Source: Firmicutes bacterium UBA4874
GTDB lineage: Bacteria > Bacillota > Clostridia > Caldicoprobacterales > DTU083
Direction of reading: 5' to 3'
DNA: 17,386 bases
Assembly: GCA_002399435.1 (NCBI GenBank)
Contig: DHDO01000031.1
Coordinates: 37,080-54,465 of the forward strand
Part shown: positions 14,295-17,386 of the stretch, piece after piece
How the letters are laid out: each line of letters begins with the position of its first letter
Position numbering within the stretch: position 1 is the first letter of the stretch
The notes under the pieces: generated by a model
Databases searched by the model: none
The model's input: the letters and a program-made list of their open reading frames with translations, nothing else
What the model was told of the DNA's origin: nothing
Program-made: the position numbers and the translations under genes

Positions 14295-15191
14295 ATGCTG
14301 ATAAAAGAAGTTTGTGAGAAGTGCAAACTGACCAAAAAAGCGATAGAATATTACGAGTCTAAAAACCTGATACATCCGCAGATACTCGAAAACGGGTACA
14401 GAGATTTCAGCGATGCCGATATATCTGCGCTGAAAGAGATATCCGTGCTTAGAAAATGCGGCATCAACATTGCCGACATTGCAGAGATACTAACCAGCTC
14501 AAATAAAACGGCAGCCTTGGCCAAGTGCAGATATATCACAGATTTACGGATGCAACGTATGAGTGAACTACAAAGGTGTATGGACAGGCTGGTTGCAGAC
14601 TACGATGTCAATCGGGAATTTGATTATCTGCAGACACACGATGAGGACTTATACACCATAAAAGAGAAATTGGTTTTTGCTTTCCCCGGAAACTATGGCC
14701 TTTATGTATCTATGCATTTTGGCAGATTCCTGAACGGGACAATTGAAACTGAGGAGCAACGAAAAGCTTATGATGCAATCGTGCGGTATCTTGATCATGT
14801 AAATCTATACTTGCCTGCAGAGCTTTCTGAATTTCTGGAAGCCTTCTTCACTGTGGGTACAAAAAGTGATGCGGTCAAAATTGAAGAAGAAACAAATAGC
14901 AGAATGCTTGAGATGCTGACTGATACAGAGGGATACCTGGAGCGCAACCATGAGCAAATAGAACGATATCTTGAATATAAATGTTCAGATGAGTATAAAA
15001 ACTCTGAGGCTGCTAAAATTCAAAAGTCTATGCTGGATTTTCAAAAGGAAAGCGGCTATCAGGAAGTTTTAATAGCCAACATGAAAATACTTAGCCCCGC
15101 CTATGCCGGGTACCATAAAAAAGTGGAAGCCGCAAATGAAATCATGCTGAAAAAGTTTCCGAAAGCAAAGGATATGTATGAATTAAATTAA
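14295..15191 (+). CDS. MerR-family transcriptional regulator with a large C-terminal effector domain
   Basis: The protein has 298 residues from ATG 14295, with GGGAGG at 14282-14287 as ribosome site. The GTG at 14277, which would extend it, lies upstream of that site. Residues 2-70 form the MerR winged helix (IKEVCEKCKLTKKAIEYYES, wing at NGYRDFSDADI, then VLRKCGINIADIAEIL). The first position normally begins helix 1 as 'IKEVA.-.gvt.rtiryYe', which matches. A coiled segment at about 75-105 would serve dimerisation. The remaining 190 residues are helical, with an aromatic GNYGLYVSMHFGRFLNGTIE block (about 131-150). This resembles the effector domain of other Clostridia MerR regulators, but I cannot assign a ligand. 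It stands alone between the peptide-transport module and a convergent XRE gene. The promoter immediately upstream is of MerR type. Confidence 0.88.
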   Translation: MLIKEVCEKCKLTKKAIEYYESKNLIHPQILENGYRDFSDADISALKEISVLRKCGINIADIAEILTSSNKTAALAKCRYITDLRMQRMSELQRCMDRLVADYDVNREFDYLQTHDEDLYTIKEKLVFAFPGNYGLYVSMHFGRFLNGTIETEEQRKAYDAIVRYLDHVNLYLPAELSEFLEAFFTVGTKSDAVKIEEETNSRMLEMLTDTEGYLERNHEQIERYLEYKCSDEYKNSEAAKIQKSMLDFQKESGYQEVLIANMKILSPAYAGYHKKVEAANEIMLKKFPKAKDMYELN

Positions 15192-15228
15192 TATACAGTG
15201 GCGTATTTTTGAAACTTGTGGGCCCACT

Positions 15229-15290
15229 TTCGCTTTTATAGGGTGCATATTCGTTTTTATGGGTGTAAATCCAAAAGGACGGGTGCACCT
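15229..15290. repeat. GGGTG(C/T)A repeated three times at exact 20-bp spacing
   Basis: GGGTGCA, GGGTGTA and GGGTGCA start at 15241, 15261 and 15281. The first two are embedded in a longer 21-bp similarity (TTCGCTTTTATAGGGTGCAT and TTCGTTTTTATGGGTGTAAA). The perfect palindrome GTGGGCCCAC lies just before, at 15218-15227. This fills the 108-base convergent gap between the MerR and XRE genes. No terminator with a T-run was identified. Confidence 0.6.
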
Positions 15291-15299
15291 TTTCAACCT

Positions 15300-15725
15300 C
15301 TAATCTTCCGGAATAACAGTTTCGGATTGTGATTTTACTTCTGTATGCTTGTCGTTTTTTTCAAAAATCTGTAACCCAATAACTGTTAAAAGAAGATTAA
15401 ACACTATCACTGCAATAATTGCACCCAGTATGATCTTCCAGATTAACTTCGCTCGGTGGTTTTTTATAGCAAGCTGTTCATTGATTCTTGATAGCTGCTG
15501 TGCAACATGATCCGTGTCAGCTTCATCAACGATTTTTGCCCCTAACAACTTGCTGACGGAAGTTTCGAATATTTCTGCAATTCTTATCAGCATATCCGCA
15601 TCAGGTACTGAAAGCCCCTTTTCCCATTTGGAAATTGTTTGCCGAACAACATTCAACCGAATGGCAAGCTCTTCCTGTGAAAGTCCTTTCGCTTTTCTGA
15701 GTGCCTTTAAATTATCATTGAACAT
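15300..15725 (-). CDS. XRE-family HTH regulator with C-terminal membrane helix
   Basis: The protein has 141 residues from the ATG at 15725, which follows GGAGGT on the minus strand. A longer reading from 15740 is rejected because its start lies before that ribosome site. Residues 4-62 are a Cro/CI-type helix-turn-helix (LKALRKAKGLSQEELAIRLN, VVRQTISKWEKGLSVPD, DMLIRIAEIFETSVSKLLG). A helical linker (about 70-92) leads to a single membrane segment at about 94-121 (LIWKIILGAIIAVIVFNLLL), then a short polar tail. Membrane-tethered XRE regulators are frequent in Firmicutes, but their signals are mostly unknown. It is divergent from the TetR gene and convergent with the MerR gene. Confidence 0.88.
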   Translation of the reverse strand: MFNDNLKALRKAKGLSQEELAIRLNVVRQTISKWEKGLSVPDADMLIRIAEIFETSVSKLLGAKIVDEADTDHVAQQLSRINEQLAIKNHRAKLIWKIILGAIIAVIVFNLLLTVIGLQIFEKNDKHTEVKSQSETVIPED

Positions 15726-15753
15726 AAATGATACCTCCATTTCTTATAGTATC

Positions 15754-15789
15754 ATTTTAGCCCAGAGCATATCGTTGCGGCAAGCAACG
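15754..15789 (-). promoter_or_regulatory. candidate XRE promoter with an inverted repeat over the -35 box
   Basis: On the minus strand TTGCCG (15783-15778) and TAAAAT (15759-15754) are 18 bases apart. CGTTGC (15773-15778) and GCAACG (15784-15789) form a perfect inverted repeat with a five-base spacer. That spacer is the middle of the -35 box, so a repressor bound there would block the promoter. Self-control by the XRE protein is inferred. Confidence 0.45.
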
Positions 15790-15862
15790 CAGATGAACAT
15801 GATACTGTTAGGCAGGATTTATTCTTCAAGGTCCACAAGAGCCTATAATTATTAGAGAAGTA

Positions 15863-15891
15863 TTGACAAACTAACTGGGATTTAGTATACT
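15863..15891 (+). promoter_or_regulatory. strong sigma-A promoter of the TetR gene
   Basis: TTGACA (15863-15868) and TATACT (15886-15891) are separated by exactly 17 bases. This is the best consensus promoter in the window. The predicted start is near 15898, inside the operator. Confidence 0.8.
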
Positions 15892-15906
15892 TATAGTATA
15901 CTAAAT
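15880..15906. promoter_or_regulatory. perfect inverted repeat over the -10 box, TetR operator
   Basis: The arms ATTTAGTATAC (15880-15890) and GTATACTAAAT (15896-15906) are exact complements with a TTATA spacer. The repeat covers the -10 box and the predicted transcription start, a typical place for a TetR repressor that controls its own gene. The downstream TetR protein is the obvious ligand. Confidence 0.75.
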
Positions 15907-15925
15907 AGAATGGTGGTTCATTAAG

Positions 15926-16570
15926 ATGAGCAGAGAAAACAAAAAAGAAGCGGTTGCTGCTTTGCATAGGAGACAAATTATGATATCAGCTGATAGATTA
16001 TTTTTGGAAAAAGGCTTTGTCCAAACTACAATTGACGACATTTCAAAGGCTTCTGAATACAGTCGAAGAACTATCTACTCGTATTACGAAAGTAAGGAGG
16101 ACATCCTATACCATATTATCGAAAAGGGGTTGCTTTCTCTAAAAGCCAATATTAGCACTGCACTTAGTAAAAGCAAAGATTTTCTTGGCAGGTATCATAT
16201 CATTTGTACTGCTTTTAAATCGTATCAATATGATTCCCCTATTTCTGTGGACAGTGTGATAAAAGCAAAGCCAACCGCCTTTAACGAAAAGGATATTCCA
16301 GAAGTCATTATTCGAATACTTTCTTTAGGGGATGAAATCAATCAAATTCTTGCAAGCTTTATAGAAGATGGGATAAAACAGAAAGTGGTAAGAGAAGATA
16401 TTAATCCAATGGCAACTGTGTATATTATGTGGTCGAACATTTCATCATTACTGTCATTAGTTGAAACAAAAGAAATGGTTATTAAAAAACAGCTCGGTAT
16501 GACAGATAGTGAATTTCTTGATTACGGTTACACACAAATTGTTAATTCTCTATTGAAAGAACGCATATAG
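15926..16570 (+). CDS. TetR/AcrR-family transcriptional regulator
   Basis: The protein has 214 residues. The N-terminal TetR DNA-binding domain spans about 14-62. Its HTH is TTIDDISKASEYSRRTIYSY, followed by the characteristic YYESKEDILYHII. The remainder is an all-helical ligand and dimer domain without recognisable specificity. A modest GGTGGT site around 15912-15917 precedes ATG 15926. The operator over its own -10 box indicates autorepression. A DUF6323 gene follows 42 bases after the stop in the same direction, so the TetR protein may control that pair too. No transporter, the usual TetR target, is visible before the window ends. Confidence 0.9.
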   Translation: MSRENKKEAVAALHRRQIMISADRLFLEKGFVQTTIDDISKASEYSRRTIYSYYESKEDILYHIIEKGLLSLKANISTALSKSKDFLGRYHIICTAFKSYQYDSPISVDSVIKAKPTAFNEKDIPEVIIRILSLGDEINQILASFIEDGIKQKVVREDINPMATVYIMWSNISSLLSLVETKEMVIKKQLGMTDSEFLDYGYTQIVNSLLKERI

Positions 16571-16612
16571 GGTCATGCCATATCACCTACACAAAGAAAA
16601 GGAGGGAGTTAC

Positions 16613-17083
16613 TTGAGCTTTGAATTAGAATTATTTAACAGCAGCCTCATTCAAAAACAGGCTATAAGCGAAGTCCTGAAAATGAATGAGGAAACAGCAA
16701 AATACGGTCTGATCCTGACAGAGCAGCAGGCAGTTGCTTTGGTCAAAACAAGGTCTGATTCACTTAAAAACACGGGCAGAATTGAATTTAGCGGTGGTGT
16801 AATAGATAAGCTGATTTTAGCTTTTTGTGATTCTCCTTATATTACTCAGCAAAACTACGAAGATACACTGCATGAATTGGTAGATATATTTTATTCCTTC
16901 AAGAATGAAACATTGGATATGATTAGCGATAACGACTTGATTGCCTTCATGCAAAAGTCCTTTAATGGCACTTGCTGTGGCTCGTTAGAGCTATTATCCG
17001 GGAGAGAATTGCCGGAACTTGCCCGTAAACTGAACTGTATTCATATGAAAGATTTCAAGGAGGAACTAGATGACGAATATTGA
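16613..17083 (+). CDS. DUF6323 family protein
   Basis: The protein has 156 residues, is mainly helical and acidic, and has no signal peptide or membrane segment. The start is a TTG at 16613. It is chosen because AAAGGAGGGAG (GGAGG at 16601-16605) lies seven bases upstream and no ATG is available there. The opening SFELELFNSSLIQKQAISEV and the later LTEQQAVALVKTRSDSLKNTGRIEF block match what I recall of DUF6323. A late FNGTCCGSLELLSGRELPEL segment also fits. The function is not known. Its 3' end overlaps the DUF6179 gene by 14 bases. Members of the two families are usually adjacent in Clostridia, which suggests that their products act together. Confidence 0.8.
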   Translation: MSFELELFNSSLIQKQAISEVLKMNEETAKYGLILTEQQAVALVKTRSDSLKNTGRIEFSGGVIDKLILAFCDSPYITQQNYEDTLHELVDIFYSFKNETLDMISDNDLIAFMQKSFNGTCCGSLELLSGRELPELARKLNCIHMKDFKEELDDEY

Positions 17084-17386
17084 TCGAATACATTTTATAA
17101 ACAGATCCGCATTGAGTGGAAGAAATTACTTTGTTTCATTAATTGAGCAGGGGCAGCTTTGTGCATTGTTCTCAGACACAGAGATAGAGCGTATGCAACT
17201 TGAAAGCCTGACGCTATTAGCCAAGCGGACAGAACTTTTTAATAATGGTAACAGCAGTTCCATACGAATAGAAAAGGCACAGGACTTATTAGCATCTATC
17301 TTATATACCGTGGGGGTTCAGTTGAAATCCTATGCTTCTCCTGAGGATGCTATTGATGCGTTAAGAACTGAGAATTTAGACCACTT
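17070..17386 (+). CDS. DUF6179 family protein, N-terminal part (3' truncated)
   Basis: The frame is open from ATG 17070 to the window edge, giving 105 complete codons. AAGGAGG (17057-17063) lies six bases before the ATG and inside the end of the DUF6323 gene, so the two are translationally coupled. The sequence MTNIDRIHFINRS..., then RTELFNNGNSSSIRIEKAQDLLASILYTVGVQLK, matches the DUF6179 pattern as I recall it (a GxSSSxRxExAQ block followed by a SILYTxG helix). The function is unknown. The usual family length is several hundred residues, so most of the protein lies beyond the window. Confidence 0.75.
   Translation, partial: MTNIDRIHFINRSALSGRNYFVSLIEQGQLCALFSDTEIERMQLESLTLLAKRTELFNNGNSSSIRIEKAQDLLASILYTVGVQLKSYASPEDAIDALRTENLDH

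Noticed and set aside
15792..15854. 20-codon ORF between the XRE and TetR genes
   Set aside because: No ribosome site and no similarity; it lies in the divergent control region.

Overview
The window looks like the chromosome of an anaerobic Clostridia-type Firmicute, probably from the Lachnospiraceae/Eubacteriales side. The evidence is AGGAGG-type ribosome sites, a class I hybrid-cluster protein, BcrA/LanF-type and FtsX-type antimicrobial-peptide transport modules, and DUF4127, DUF6323 and DUF6179 proteins. No species is assigned. No RNA gene, CRISPR array, transposase or insertion sequence was found.

Layout. 1-807: 3' part of a MATE drug/metabolite exporter cut by the window edge. 912-3453: a nitrosative-stress pair, a Crp/Fnr-family regulator followed by hcp (hydroxylamine/NO reductase). 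A perfect 24-bp palindrome in front of hcp sits exactly where a class II Crp/Fnr activator site would be. 3454-3630: convergent intergenic region with a 21-bp tandem repeat and a possible terminator. 3631-5187 (minus): a DUF4127 protein of unknown function.

5288-9599: first peptide-antibiotic sensing/resistance operon. The order is response regulator, LanF-like ATPase, two six-helix permeases, small histidine kinase (similar in content to C. difficile cprABCK or lantibiotic LanFEG systems). Its mRNA leader holds three 47-bp tandem repeats. Each repeat carries a ribosome site and a start codon, and its stop overlaps the next start (ATGA), giving a chain of mini-ORFs that ends on the response regulator's own start codon. 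The histidine kinase has its membrane anchor in frame but no ordinary start codon in front of it.

9818-14116: second, unrelated module: response regulator, kinase with two helices and almost no extracellular loop, MacB/BceA-like ATPase, FtsX-type permease. It and everything after it are visibly more A+T-rich than the first 9.6 kb, so a horizontally acquired or recombined segment may begin near 9.6 kb.

14216-17386: a run of small regulators and poorly known genes. These are an autoregulated MerR-type activator with a textbook 19-bp-spacer promoter, a membrane-anchored XRE regulator (minus), a divergent TetR regulator whose operator covers its own -10 box, and a DUF6323-DUF6179 pair with overlapping ends, the last cut by the window edge.

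Together the window is a defence and stress-response neighbourhood: drug efflux, NO/hydroxylamine detoxification, two independent antimicrobial-peptide sensing and transport systems, and three one-component regulators with recognisable self-control sites.
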